Part shown: one piece after another, positions 8,060 through 16,139 of the stretch
How the letters are laid out: every line of letters begins with the position of its first letter
Numbering within the stretch: position 1 is the first letter of the stretch
Origin: Bacillota bacterium
GTDB taxonomy: Bacteria; Bacillota; Clostridia; Christensenellales; CAG-138
Direction of reading: 5' to 3'
Length of the DNA stretch: 64,000 bases
Assembly: GCA_023395595.1 (NCBI GenBank)
Contig: JAEWYO010000060.1
Span: 62,001-126,000 of the forward strand
Made by a program: the position numbers and the translations under genes
Notes under the pieces: model-generated
What the model was told of the DNA's origin: nothing
The model's input: only the letters and a program-made list of their open reading frames with translations
Database searches by the model: none

Positions 8060-8400
8060 CGCGAAAGATGTTACGGATATTTCACACATATGGCAGTAAA
8101 AGGGCTTGTAAACCCTGATTTGCGGTCTAACCATACCATGATCGCGAACAGAACGCACCCCTTTTCACAAATCGTTTGATATTGATTGACATTTTGATTC
8201 AATTTTCAACACGTTTTTGCCGAAAAAGAGAGTTTGAAAAAGAAAGAGTGAAAAAAGTCGTTTTGTTCACGGGAAAAAGCGAGTCAAAAAATTTGTGTTG
8301 CATAAAAAACGCGCAAATCGAATGGTTATGCAACGAAAATGTATGATTCGGGTTTGCTTTGGAGCGATACGAGCATAGCGTGATCGTAGATTTTTGCCGC
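8060..8400. other. Non-coding divergent region with two inverted repeats
   Basis: I see no credible gene between the two divergent promoters. GTTGCATAA (8297-8305) is mirrored by TTATGCAAC (8326-8334). GCGATACGAGCA (8364-8375) is mirrored by TGCTCGTATCGC (8456-8467), so that pair brackets the TlpA promoter. The stretch is AT-rich with several A/T runs. Confidence 0.6.
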
Positions 8401-8403
8401 GTG

Positions 8404-8412
8404 TGATATAAT
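8404..8412 (+). promoter_or_regulatory. Extended -10 promoter of the thiol-redox operon
   Basis: TGA-TATAAT with no recognisable -35, about 117 bp before the TlpA-like gene. The 5' leader would contain one arm of the 12-bp inverted repeat at 8456-8467. Confidence 0.6.
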
Positions 8413-8529
8413 CACAGAAACATACGGCGAGATTCCGTACCATCAAAGAATATTCTGCTCGTATCGCATCTTCAAGCAAATGACACAATCGCACACACCT
8501 TTTGCGGAATATGGAAAGGAACCTACCAC

Positions 8530-9093
8530 ATGAAAAAGATTACACTGATTCTGGCCGGAGCGCTCACTATGGTATTTCTACTAAACGGCTGCGCGACGTT
8601 GCCCGCACAGACCCAGCCCACGGCAACACCAGAGACGACCGCCGCACCGGAGGCAACCGAAACCGACGGCGGCACGCTGGAATTCTCGCTCTCGACGTTG
8701 ACGGGGGAAACGCTCGATCAGTCGATCTTTTCTGACAATAAGCTCGTCATGGTCAACTATTGGGCGACATGGTGCGGCCCGTGCGTCAGCGAAATCCCTG
8801 ATCTGCAGAAGATCAGCAAAGAATATGCGGACAAAGGCTTTGTCATCATCGGTGTGCTCACAGGGGACGACGACATTGATGGCGCAAAGAAGTTCATCGC
8901 GGATCAAGGGCTAACCTACCCGATCGTTTTACCGGAGGCGTTCTTCCTTGACCACTCGGACGGCATCTATGCCATCCCGACCACAATGTTCTTTGATTCC
9001 ACTGGAAAGCAGATTGGCGATCCCGTCGTCGGCGCAAAGAGCCATGATGATTGGGCTGGCTTGATCGACCTGCTGCTGGGCCAGGTTTCCTGA
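8530..9093 (+). CDS. TlpA-like thioredoxin-fold lipoprotein
   Basis: The 187-residue protein has a lipoprotein signal (L-L-N-G-C, Cys21), a Thr/Pro/Ala-rich linker and a thioredoxin fold with the redox motif W-C-G-P-C (Cys82, Cys85). A cis-proline region, A-I-P-T-T-M-F-F, lies near residue 155. It should sit on the outer face of the membrane and reduce or exchange disulfides there. AAGGA precedes the ATG. It is the first gene of a three-gene unit: its TGA overlaps the ATG of the small CXXC protein, followed by a NapH-like ferredoxin. That context suggests electrons are brought through the membrane to this protein. Confidence 0.92.
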   Translation: MKKITLILAGALTMVFLLNGCATLPAQTQPTATPETTAAPEATETDGGTLEFSLSTLTGETLDQSIFSDNKLVMVNYWATWCGPCVSEIPDLQKISKEYADKGFVIIGVLTGDDDIDGAKKFIADQGLTYPIVLPEAFFLDHSDGIYAIPTTMFFDSTGKQIGDPVVGAKSHDDWAGLIDLLLGQVS

Positions 9094-9236
9094 TGAATCC
9101 GGCAAGGCGCACTCTGCCGCTTGTCCTGCTCGCGCTGGGTGCGGGGTTTCTCGTGTTGGGCATCTTCGGTGGTGAAGTCACCGTCGTGCTCTCACGCGCG
9201 GCAAATATCTGTCTGGAGTGTATCGGCATTGGTTAA
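9093..9236 (+). CDS. Small membrane CXXC protein (CD1871A family)
   Basis: This 47-residue protein starts with M-N-P-A-R-R, has one hydrophobic segment (about residues 8-25) and ends with N-I-C-L-E-C-I-G-I-G, whose Cys40 and Cys43 form a CXXC pair. The basic N-terminus predicts a cytoplasmic start and an extracytoplasmic CXXC. Ending, size and context match the small family annotated after C. difficile CD1871A. Its ATG overlaps the TlpA stop, and the NapH-like start lies within its last codons, so the three proteins are translationally coupled. A role as a thiol shuttle between them is inferred. Confidence 0.85.
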   Translation: MNPARRTLPLVLLALGAGFLVLGIFGGEVTVVLSRAANICLECIGIG

Positions 9237-10146
9237 GCAATATCGGCGAAACAAATTCCGAAACTGGTTTCAGGGCGTCTGGACGGTCATCACAAATGGC
9301 TATCTGGTCGGCTTTGTAAACGGCCGCATCTGGCAAGGGGATAGCAAATCGGTCTGCGTGCCGGGCCTGAACTGCTATTCCTGCCCCGGCGCGCTCGGCG
9401 CGTGCCCGATTGGTTCGCTTCAAGCGGAGCTTGCGGCAAGGGATGTCAAGTTCCCGCTGTACGTGACGGGGTTTCTGCTCGCGTTCGGTGCGCTGTTCGG
9501 GCGCTTCGTCTGTGGGTTTTTGTGCCCGTTTGGCTGGGTACAGGATCTGTTGTACAAGATTCCGTCGAAGAAGATTGGCACATTCAAGTATGACCGCCTG
9601 TTGCGATATCTCAAGTTCGTGGTGTTGGCTGTACTCGTGGTCTTGCTGCCCGCGCTGGTAAAAAACGCAGCCGGAGTCGGTGCACCGTGGTTCTGCAAAT
9701 GGGTGTGCCCTTCCGGCACGCTCTTTGCGGGGATTCCGTTGCTGCTGGCAAACCCGACGCTGCGCGCAGTTGCGGGATTCATCTTCAGCTGGAAGATGGC
9801 GGTTTTGATTTTGATTCTAGGGTTATCCGTGTTTCTCTACCGCCCTTTTTGCAAGTATCTCTGCCCGCTGGGCGCTGCCTATTCGCTCTTCAACAAAGCT
9901 TCGTTCTATCGACTCAGGCTCAATGTGAGCGCGTGCACCCATTGCGGCATCTGCAAGAAGACCTGCAACATGGGAGTTGATCCCTCTAAGACGCCGGACG
10001 ACATGGAGTGCATTCGCTGCGGAGACTGCGTGAAAAACTGCCCGACGAAGGCACTCAGCGCGGGATTTATCAGTGGAAGGCGAAAGATTCAGCCGGAAGA
10101 AACCGGAGTGGAGGCACAGAACCCCGAACAAGCGAAACCCGAATAA
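9229..10146 (+). CDS. NapH/CcoG-like membrane 4Fe-4S ferredoxin
   Basis: This 305-residue protein has four or five membrane segments with C-x-x-x-C-P motifs at segment ends (C-G-F-L-C-P, C-K-W-V-C-P, C-K-Y-L-C-P). They are followed by two soluble ferredoxin clusters, C-T-H-C-G-I-C-K-K-T-C and C-I-R-C-G-D-C-V-K-N-C-P. NapH-like proteins pass electrons across or into the membrane. I set the start at TTG 9229 (then V-K-Q-Y-R-R-N-K), with GGAG 12 bases upstream. The ATG at 9121 would instead read through the CXXC gene in another frame and gives a composition unlike a protein. It is the likely electron entry point for the TlpA/CXXC pair. Confidence 0.88.
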   Translation: MVKQYRRNKFRNWFQGVWTVITNGYLVGFVNGRIWQGDSKSVCVPGLNCYSCPGALGACPIGSLQAELAARDVKFPLYVTGFLLAFGALFGRFVCGFLCPFGWVQDLLYKIPSKKIGTFKYDRLLRYLKFVVLAVLVVLLPALVKNAAGVGAPWFCKWVCPSGTLFAGIPLLLANPTLRAVAGFIFSWKMAVLILILGLSVFLYRPFCKYLCPLGAAYSLFNKASFYRLRLNVSACTHCGICKKTCNMGVDPSKTPDDMECIRCGDCVKNCPTKALSAGFISGRRKIQPEETGVEAQNPEQAKPE

Positions 10147-10161
10147 TGCGACAAACGAACG

Positions 10162-10193
10162 AGCGGCGTGTGCATCAGCACACGCCGCTTTTG
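10162..10193. terminator. Terminator between convergent genes
   Basis: AGCGGCGTGTGC and GCACACGCCGCT pair around ATCA and run into TTTT. It closes the thiol-redox operon and lies just before the stop of the opposing lipoprotein gene. Confidence 0.85.
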
Positions 10194-10211
10194 CGTTGTG
10201 TGAAGGTTGGT

Positions 10212-11507
10212 TTATTGCTCCAGCTGGCTCAAGCGTGTGCCAAAACGATCAAACAGCAACACGGTATTGTCCTTCTTCTTGCTCAGGGGTTTGTCCTCGC
10301 CCTGAAAGGAAAAATCCATGCCTGTGCCAATGACAAGCGATTCTCCGGCGCCGAGTTGTGTTCCCTCCGGAAAACGGAGCGTCGCGTCCGAACGCGAGGA
10401 GAAGAGGATCATGCCGGAGAGGTCGGCTGACGCGGTGCCGGAATTGGTGAGCGTGATCGTCTGCGCGGCAACATCAAACGCTTGCACAACAACCTGCGAA
10501 GCGATACTCTCGCGTGCGGGGGTTTGGAGCGCGATTGCACCGTTGCTATCGAGCGAGAGCAGAATACCCATTGGGAAATCCTGTGTGACCTCGATCTTGG
10601 CGCTGGGCAGCGCTGTATAGACGCGCGGATTCGCACTGTCGGTATCCACATTGGTGTCGGTGGAAATCACGGCAAATGAGGGGGAGACCTGCGCGCCGAA
10701 ATCATCTCCCGTCGCGTCCGGGTTCCCGTGGTTGCCAACCTTGAGCACATCGCTCTTGAGCGTCGCGCCGGAATCGATGATCGCCTGCTCCTCGGAAAAC
10801 TGCATATCTCCGGCGAAAAGGAACGTTTTTGTGCCATAGGTGAACTGCAGCACGAGGGAGTTGTCGTTGTCGTCCGCCTCGTTGAGCGAGAGTGGGCCGA
10901 GCACCGTAAACGAGACGTCGCCTGTGACAGGAACCACATCACCCGCCAGAAGCTCCTTATGCGGCAGGTTGAGCTTCTCTGCGCGTTTGACGATCTTTCC
11001 GATTCCGCTCTTGTCCGCTTCCGAGTAGAACGGGGAGTAGACCATCGGAATTTGATAGTTTGCGCTGAGCGCAGTGAGTCCGCCGAGATGATCGCCATGG
11101 CTATGCGTGATGAATACCGCATCAATCTTCGCAACATTCAGCAGATTAAGCGCGGCCAACAGCTGCGGTGCGGATTCTGCGGAACCTGTATCGATGAGCA
11201 CGGTAGTTTCGCCAAAGCGCAGGATTGCCGCATCGGCCTTGCCGACATTGACGAAAAAAATCGCGAAATCCTGTCCCGCTAAGAGCGCGTCCATCGGCTT
11301 CGCGTCGATGGCGGAAACGCGATCCGGCGGGATTGTTTCGTTGACGGCGGCAACCGCAGACGACACCGTTGCGTCTTCGTCCGTCAGCGCGTCGTCGTTT
11401 CCATCGGCGGGCGTGCCGGAACAACCCGCGAGCAAACCAAAGCATAGCAGCAGGGCGAGCACATACGACACCACTCGTGTCATAAATTGATCAGAAATTT
11501 GTTTCAT
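10212..11507 (-). CDS. ComEC/Rec2-like metallo-beta-lactamase-fold lipoprotein with lamin-tail domain
   Basis: The 431-residue protein has a lipoprotein signal (L-L-A-G-C) and an extracytoplasmic metallo-hydrolase domain with T-H-S-H-G-D-H, D-T-G and F-A-G-D motifs, like the free-standing ComEC/Rec2 beta-lactamase domains thought to cut DNA. The last 100 residues resemble a lamin-tail domain, a module common on secreted nucleases. An outer-surface nuclease or phosphodiesterase is the best reading. The ATG at 11507 has no ribosome site, but TATAAT ends 6 bases before it, so a leaderless message is likely. A second ATG at 11483 also fits the signal peptide. Confidence 0.82.
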   Translation of the reverse strand: MKQISDQFMTRVVSYVLALLLCFGLLAGCSGTPADGNDDALTDEDATVSSAVAAVNETIPPDRVSAIDAKPMDALLAGQDFAIFFVNVGKADAAILRFGETTVLIDTGSAESAPQLLAALNLLNVAKIDAVFITHSHGDHLGGLTALSANYQIPMVYSPFYSEADKSGIGKIVKRAEKLNLPHKELLAGDVVPVTGDVSFTVLGPLSLNEADDNDNSLVLQFTYGTKTFLFAGDMQFSEEQAIIDSGATLKSDVLKVGNHGNPDATGDDFGAQVSPSFAVISTDTNVDTDSANPRVYTALPSAKIEVTQDFPMGILLSLDSNGAIALQTPARESIASQVVVQAFDVAAQTITLTNSGTASADLSGMILFSSRSDATLRFPEGTQLGAGESLVIGTGMDFSFQGEDKPLSKKKDNTVLLFDRFGTRLSQLEQ

Positions 11508-11513
11508 GATTTG

Positions 11514-11543
11514 ATTATAGGTGAATTTGACCGGCGGATGCAA
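11514..11543 (-). promoter_or_regulatory. Promoter abutting the MBL lipoprotein ATG
   Basis: TTGCAT, an 18-bp spacer, TATAAT (11514-11519), then 6 bases to the ATG at 11507 on the minus strand. Transcription should begin at or beside the start codon. Confidence 0.6.
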
Positions 11544-11660
11544 ACGCAAAACGACTTATTCCGTGGCAAGGAAGCAACCCGCATGTGAACAAAACGCGTC
11601 GGCAGGACGCGCTTTTCGCGTGTGTACGTAAAATTTGTCGCACCGGAGCCGTGTAAAATA

Positions 11661-11669
11661 TGCTATACT
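11661..11669 (+). promoter_or_regulatory. Extended -10 promoter of the aldolase-like gene
   Basis: TGC-TATACT, 47 bases before the ATG at 11716. No good -35 is at the right distance. Confidence 0.55.
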
Positions 11670-11715
11670 CTTGCAGAAAACGCGGCACACGGTTCGCCGC
11701 GCGGAGGATACGACA

Positions 11716-12756
11716 ATGCGATATAACTTCATGAATGACTATAATGAGTGCGCGCACGAGCGCATTTTGGCGGCAATTGCGAGTGCAAATCGCGAGCAGG
11801 ATGATTCCTACGGCATGGACAGTCGCTGTGCGCATGCGCGTGAATTGATTCAGGCGCGGCTTGGCGGCGCGCAGAGCGACGTGCATTTCCTCGTCGGCGG
11901 CACGCAGGCGAACCTGACGATCATCGCCGCGAGCATCAAGCCGTATCAGGGCGTGGTCTGCGCTGAAAGCGGACATATCAACGTTCACGAGACGGGCGCA
12001 ATCGAGGCAACGGGGCACAAGGTGCTCCCGATTTCGACCAGCAACGGAAAGATCACCGCAGAGCAGATCGCAAAGATGGTCGCTGCACACTATGCCGACG
12101 CAACGGCGGAGCACATGGTACAGCCGGGTATGGTCTATCTTTCGCAACCTACCGAAGTCGGCACGGTTTATTCGAAGGATGAACTGCGGGCGATCTCCCG
12201 CGTTTGCCTGCTCTATGGCATGCCGCTGTATGTGGATGGCGCGCGCCTAGGCAACGCGTTTGCGGCGGAGGGTGCGGATGTGTTCCTGCCGGAGCTTGCA
12301 AAGCTGACAAGCGCGTTCTCAATTGGTGGCACCAAGATGGGCGCGTTGTTTGGCGAGGCGTTGGTAATCAACGACCCGTTGCTCAAGAAGGATTTTCGCT
12401 ATCACATCAAGCAGCGCGGCGGTATGCTCGCCAAAGGACGGCTGCTCGGGATTCAGTTTGAGACGCTGTTTGAAAACGGGCTGTATGATAAAATCGGCCA
12501 ACACGCGGTGCAGCAAGCGCAGCGGATTGCGGCTGGCGTTCGGGCAAAGGGATATGATCTGTTCGTTGATTCACCGACAAATCAGGTTTTTCCGATCTTA
12601 CCGAGAGAACTGCTGAAAACGCTGGCAAGCGATTTTGGCTATGCATTTTGGCAAACGTTTGATGCAGAAAATGACGTGGTGCGTTTCTGCACCTCGTGGG
12701 CAACGCCGCCAGAGCTGGTAGATGCGTTGCTGGAGAGCATTCCCGCGAAGAAATAG
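11716..12756 (+). CDS. Threonine-aldolase-family PLP enzyme
   Basis: The 346-residue protein belongs to the beta-eliminating lyase/threonine aldolase group of fold-type I PLP enzymes. Visible landmarks are G-G-T-Q-A-N near residue 61, the cofactor aspartate in Y-V-D-G-A-R-L (D174) and the Schiff-base lysine in S-I-G-G-T-K-M-G (K207). It would cleave L-threonine or a beta-hydroxy amino acid to glycine and an aldehyde. The start is fixed by GGAGGA 8 bases upstream of 11716. It is monocistronic between its own promoter and terminator. Exact substrate and stereochemistry are not readable. Confidence 0.9.
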   Translation: MRYNFMNDYNECAHERILAAIASANREQDDSYGMDSRCAHARELIQARLGGAQSDVHFLVGGTQANLTIIAASIKPYQGVVCAESGHINVHETGAIEATGHKVLPISTSNGKITAEQIAKMVAAHYADATAEHMVQPGMVYLSQPTEVGTVYSKDELRAISRVCLLYGMPLYVDGARLGNAFAAEGADVFLPELAKLTSAFSIGGTKMGALFGEALVINDPLLKKDFRYHIKQRGGMLAKGRLLGIQFETLFENGLYDKIGQHAVQQAQRIAAGVRAKGYDLFVDSPTNQVFPILPRELLKTLASDFGYAFWQTFDAENDVVRFCTSWATPPELVDALLESIPAKK

Positions 12757-12777
12757 TCAAATTTAACACAGACAAAC

Positions 12778-12800
12778 AAAAGAGGCCTCGGCCTCTTTTT
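12778..12800. terminator. Terminator of the aldolase-like gene
   Basis: AGAGGC and GCCTCT pair around CTCG, with flanking A and T runs on both sides, so it can work in both directions. Confidence 0.8.
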
Positions 12801-13458
12801 ATGTTGCTTGTGCAGTCTTTTGATGCACTCGCTTGCCGAATATCCTCCAGCACAGCAGCGAGAGAATGAGCAAACCGACGGCTAGTTTGATTGCGATGCT
12901 GATCGGGCGGTAATCCTCCCAAATCGTGCGGAGGATTGCGTCCATTGCCGAAAGTAAGAGGCTGCCGATGGTGAGCAGGAGAATGTTTCGCTTGGTGAGC
13001 AATTCTCTCAGCCGCAGGCTGGGAAAGAGCAGTTTGAGCACAACCAGAAACAGCCCGAATAAAAGCACCGCATTGAGCAACACGCCAAGCAGAATTTGCA
13101 GCACGGGACTGAGCGCAGCAAAGAGCAACGAAAACAACGCCAGTAACACTTTTCCAAATGCCCAGAAGGGCAGGAGTACAGTTCCTCGCACGATGGAAGG
13201 CTGCGCTAGGAACAGGCGGCGAAGTTTGTCCCGCAGGCGCTCTTTCTTCGCGGGCGTTTTGGACGCAGACTCCTGTGCGCAATCGTCTTGCGCGGAGGTA
13301 CAGAGAACGACCTGCGCGACTTGCGGTGCGCCGGAGAACAACTCGTCCGGCGAATCGACCACGCCGCCAAGCGCGAGGGAGAAAGCGGCAAGCAGACCCG
13401 CTGCGGTTGCGGCGGCGCGCTTACCGAGTTTTTTAAGTTGTCCGCTCGTCAGATTCAT
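12799..13458 (-). CDS. Hypothetical membrane protein
   Basis: I do not recognise this 219-residue protein. It has an N-terminal hydrophobic segment (about residues 14-32), an extracytoplasmic-looking loop with two cysteines (about 53 and 60), a basic patch K-K-E-R-L-R-D-K-L-R-R near 70-82, and then four hydrophobic segments filling residues 95-210. There is no enzyme motif. The ATG lacks a ribosome site and lies 8 bases after TATAAT, so the message is probably leaderless. It stands alone, downstream of and on the same strand as rplM-rpsI, whose terminator separates them. Confidence 0.65.
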   Translation of the reverse strand: MNLTSGQLKKLGKRAAATAAGLLAAFSLALGGVVDSPDELFSGAPQVAQVVLCTSAQDDCAQESASKTPAKKERLRDKLRRLFLAQPSIVRGTVLLPFWAFGKVLLALFSLLFAALSPVLQILLGVLLNAVLLFGLFLVVLKLLFPSLRLRELLTKRNILLLTIGSLLLSAMDAILRTIWEDYRPISIAIKLAVGLLILSLLCWRIFGKRVHQKTAQAT

Positions 13459-13466
13459 TGTGTTTC

Positions 13467-13472
13467 ATTATA
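13467..13472 (-). promoter_or_regulatory. -10 box abutting the hypothetical membrane gene
   Basis: A perfect TATAAT on the minus strand ends 8 bases before the ATG at 13458. A weak TTTGCG lies 18 bp upstream of it. Confidence 0.5.
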
Positions 13473-13501
13473 CGCTCCTGACCACGGGCGCGCAAACGCA
13501 T

Positions 13502-13534
13502 AAAAAAGCATCCCGCCGAGTGAAGCGGGATGCT
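13502..13534 (-). terminator. Terminator of rplM-rpsI
   Basis: AGCATCCCGC pairs with GCGGGATGCT around an 8-base loop; on the minus strand six T residues follow. Confidence 0.88.
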
Positions 13535-13565
13535 GATTTGTTGTGGTTCGTTCGGGCAAAAGAGA

Positions 13566-13958
13566 TTATCTCTTGCTGAACTGGGGCGCTCTACGGGCTG
13601 CATGCAGACCGTATTTTTTACGCTCTTTCATACGCGGATCACGCGTGAGGTAGCCGGCCTTTTTGAGGGCGGGGCGAAGAGCGGGTTCCGCGACGAGCAG
13701 CGCGCGGGCGATGCCGTGACGGATTGCGCCAGCCTGACCCGTGTAACCGCCGCCATAGACGTTGACGAATACGTCAAACTTTGAAAGCGTATCGGTGAGG
13801 GTAAGCGGGGCGCGGACGATCATCTTCAGCGTTTCCATACCAAAGTAGTTGTCCAGTTCGCGCTTGTTGATCGTGATGCTGCCGCTGCCGGGGAGCAAGC
13901 GAACGCGGGCAATGGACTTTTTCCGTCTGCCGGTGCCAAGATATTGCGTAATTGCCAT
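13566..13958 (-). CDS. rpsI: 30S ribosomal protein S9
   Basis: 130 residues, full length for bacterial uS9. The N-terminal [15 protein letters not shown] motif and the C-terminal R-R-A-P-Q-F-S-K-R tail, which reaches the P-site tRNA in the ribosome, are both present. It follows rplM by 18 bases, the usual L13-S9 order. GGAGAAC precedes the ATG. Confidence 0.98.
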   Translation of the reverse strand: MAITQYLGTGRRKKSIARVRLLPGSGSITINKRELDNYFGMETLKMIVRAPLTLTDTLSKFDVFVNVYGGGYTGQAGAIRHGIARALLVAEPALRPALKKAGYLTRDPRMKERKKYGLHAARRAPQFSKR

Positions 13959-13976
13959 GTTCTTGTTCTCCTCTCG

Positions 13977-14408
13977 TTATTTCAGCTTCAGCGGCTGGGG
14001 CATCTGCGCGGCATTCTTATGCTCCGGACCCGCATAAATGCGAACCTTGGTGAGCATCTTGTCGCCGAGCGGGCCTTTCGGCATCATGCGACGAATCGCT
14101 TCATAGACAGCAAACTCCGGCTTGGTGGCCATCAGTGTGCGATAGCTGACCTCGCGGATGCCGCCCGGATAACCGGTGTGGTGGATGTGCTTTTTCTGAT
14201 CGAGCTTTTTGCCGGTCAGACGCACTTTGCCCGCATTCACGATGATCACGTGATCGCCGGTATCGACGTGCGGGGTGTATATGGGCTTATGCTTCCCTCT
14301 GAGGATAGCAGCTACCTGGGAAGAAAGACGGCCTAAGACCATGTCCTGTGCATCCACCACGTACCAGCTACGCTCGACGGTTTCGCCCTTTGCCATATAG
14401 GATTTCAT
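13977..14408 (-). CDS. rplM: 50S ribosomal protein L13
   Basis: 143 residues, full length for bacterial uL13, with the [20 protein letters not shown] and M-L-P/M-M-P-K-G landmarks. The start is preceded by a strong GGAGG. It is first in the L13-S9 operon, driven by a near-consensus promoter about 100 bases upstream. The roughly 92-base leader contains a GTTCT-CA-AGAAC hairpin. Such leaders often serve autoregulation, which is not proven here. Confidence 0.98.
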   Translation of the reverse strand: MKSYMAKGETVERSWYVVDAQDMVLGRLSSQVAAILRGKHKPIYTPHVDTGDHVIIVNAGKVRLTGKKLDQKKHIHHTGYPGGIREVSYRTLMATKPEFAVYEAIRRMMPKGPLGDKMLTKVRIYAGPEHKNAAQMPQPLKLK

Positions 14409-14506
14409 GGCGAGTCCTCCATCATATCATATCGATTAAATTCTGCTGTGTTCTTGAGAACAGTCGCCGGGGCTGTGGCTTCTGAAAACCCAATGGCACA
14501 CCGATT

Positions 14507-14535
14507 AGTTTAACAAACGCTCTGTAAGGTGTCAA
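14507..14535 (-). promoter_or_regulatory. Promoter of rplM-rpsI
   Basis: Minus-strand TTGACA (14530-14535), 17 bp, then TGT-TAAACT with the -10 at 14507-14512. The -35 is perfect and the -10 is extended, as expected for a ribosomal operon. Confidence 0.85.
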
Positions 14536-14584
14536 CCCCGAATCCGAAGAAAAGCGCTGAATTCTCCGCGTATTTGGCGTTTGG

Positions 14585-15721
14585 TCAGAGTATTTCTGCA
14601 TATGCCGTTAAAACACGCTCCGCCCAACGCGAAAGGGCATAGGTTTGCCGGACGCGTTCACTCGCCTCTTCCAGCGCGAGCGCGCGGGAACTGGTGTGTT
14701 CCTCACTCAATACACGTTGTAAAGAGAGGGAGAGTGCTTCGACATCCTCCGGCGGAAAGAACGCGCTTTTTGGCAGCGCGAGGTCTTTTTGCGCATCGAT
14801 GGCGCTTGCAAGCACTGGCGTGTGGCAATACGCCGCCTCAACGAGCGCATAGCAAAAACCCTCCTGCCGGCTGGGGGAGAGAAACACATCCGCCATCCGA
14901 TAATACGAGGCGACATCCTCGCGCGGCGGCAGGAGCAAGATCCAGTCCGGCACATCGGACACGCAAAGCTGCGTGCAGATACGAAGACGAACCTGCTCCA
15001 GATTGGAAGAGAGCGCGACCGCAAGCGTGACGGGAAGCCCTTCGCGCTCCCGTAATAGACGCACCGCCTCTACCGCGAGATCAACGCCCTTGACGGCATA
15101 GTTGTAACCGAACATGAGCGCAAGCTTCGCCTGCTCCGGCAGATGGAGTGACGCGCGCACGGAGGAATCGAAGGAATCCAGCCGCTCAAACGCGATTGCG
15201 TTTTCCGCGACGCGGACACGCTCTTTCGGCACCCCGTCCGCGATGATATGCGCGGCAACCGACTCGCTGCAGCACACAAACCGCGAGACCGAGCGAAAAT
15301 ACAGCATGTGCGGCAAGCGCAGAAACGGATTTTTCGGCAGCTCGATGTGGTTGTGCAGATGCAGAACAGTCTTGACTCGGTGCCCGCAGGTTTGACTTGC
15401 AAGCCAGGCAGCGAGTTTCTCTGAAAAATGGATGAAGTGCTCGTGTAAAACGTCCGCATTCGTTTCCTTTAGCAATCCGCGCACCTGCCGCAGATAAGAG
15501 AAGAAGCCGCCTTTTTCCAGGAAACGAACGGTGTGCGCTTGCGCCATCTCCTGCGCCCAGACACGATCTGCCGCACGCGCAGGTAGGACATAGACCGTCC
15601 TGGCGCAGTTTTCGCCTAGCAGGTGCTCCAGTGCGCCCAGCGACGCGATGAAGTTGCCGGCATACGGCGCGCCGTAATCGGTCAGATGCAGTATGGTTTT
15701 ATTCTCGATGGCTTTCCTCAC
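14585..15721 (-). CDS. Family 4 glycosyltransferase (GT-B fold)
   Basis: The 378-residue protein has the GT-B architecture: an N-terminal acceptor half with a D-Y-G-A-P-Y-A-G-N-F-I glycine loop, and a C-terminal nucleotide-sugar half with F-G-Y-N-Y-A-V-K-G and the E-x7-E-like Q-E-G-F-C-Y-A-L-V-E-A motif. It would transfer a sugar to a lipid or polysaccharide precursor at the inner membrane face. I use the GTG at 15721 because GGGAG lies 6 bases before it; a longer reading would overlap the upstream gene. It follows the deoxyribosyltransferase-like gene by 10 bases. No other cell-envelope gene is near, so the acceptor is unknown. Confidence 0.88.
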   Translation of the reverse strand: MRKAIENKTILHLTDYGAPYAGNFIASLGALEHLLGENCARTVYVLPARAADRVWAQEMAQAHTVRFLEKGGFFSYLRQVRGLLKETNADVLHEHFIHFSEKLAAWLASQTCGHRVKTVLHLHNHIELPKNPFLRLPHMLYFRSVSRFVCCSESVAAHIIADGVPKERVRVAENAIAFERLDSFDSSVRASLHLPEQAKLALMFGYNYAVKGVDLAVEAVRLLREREGLPVTLAVALSSNLEQVRLRICTQLCVSDVPDWILLLPPREDVASYYRMADVFLSPSRQEGFCYALVEAAYCHTPVLASAIDAQKDLALPKSAFFPPEDVEALSLSLQRVLSEEHTSSRALALEEASERVRQTYALSRWAERVLTAYAEIL

Positions 15722-15731
15722 ACGCGTCTCC

Positions 15732-16130
15732 CTAGATAGTTGCAAGCTGCGCCAACAGTTCCTCAAACGGGCAGACGATGCGCTCTACCGCCGGATGGTG
15801 ATAAAACACGCAGAAGCCTTCCGTTCCGTCGAAAGGAGCACTGGATTCCGACCAGAGCAGGATGCGTTTGTTGGCGGCGGTGGCCAGCGCGACGCCAAGC
15901 TCCGCATGCGTGCCAAAGCGTCCGGGCAGGAGCAATACGACCAGCTCTGCCTCCGCAACGCCGCGCGCTTCGTTTCCCGCGACCTCGCGTTTGCGTGCAT
16001 CCGGTGTTTTCGAAACATCGCCGTGCGTTGTCCAGTCATAGGTACGCGTGTGTCCCGCCGCGTTGAGCGCGTCTGCCGCGCGGTTCACTTTTCCGGCGTT
16101 GGGCACGCCGCTTGCCACATAATACTTCAT
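15732..16130 (-). CDS. Nucleoside 2-deoxyribosyltransferase-like protein
   Basis: The 132-residue protein starts K-Y-Y-V-A-S-G and contains E-L-V-V-L-L-L-P-G-R-F-G-T-H-A-E-L-G-V-A-L. This is the active-site block of the nucleoside deoxyribosyltransferase fold, with the glutamate of H-A-E-L-G in the nucleophile position. These enzymes swap or hydrolyse the base of (deoxy)nucleosides; several relatives have lost that activity. It lies 9 bases downstream of thymidine kinase, so a role in nucleoside salvage is sensible. The start sits 13 bases after GAGGA inside the end of tdk. Confidence 0.72.
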   Translation of the reverse strand: MKYYVASGVPNAGKVNRAADALNAAGHTRTYDWTTHGDVSKTPDARKREVAGNEARGVAEAELVVLLLPGRFGTHAELGVALATAANKRILLWSESSAPFDGTEGFCVFYHHPAVERIVCPFEELLAQLATI

Positions 16131-16139
16131 AGTACGCGA

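Noticed and set aside
9121..9228. Longer N-terminus of the NapH-like protein from ATG 9121
   Set aside because: It would overlap the CXXC gene in another frame and add a Ser/Cys/Trp-rich segment not seen in the family.
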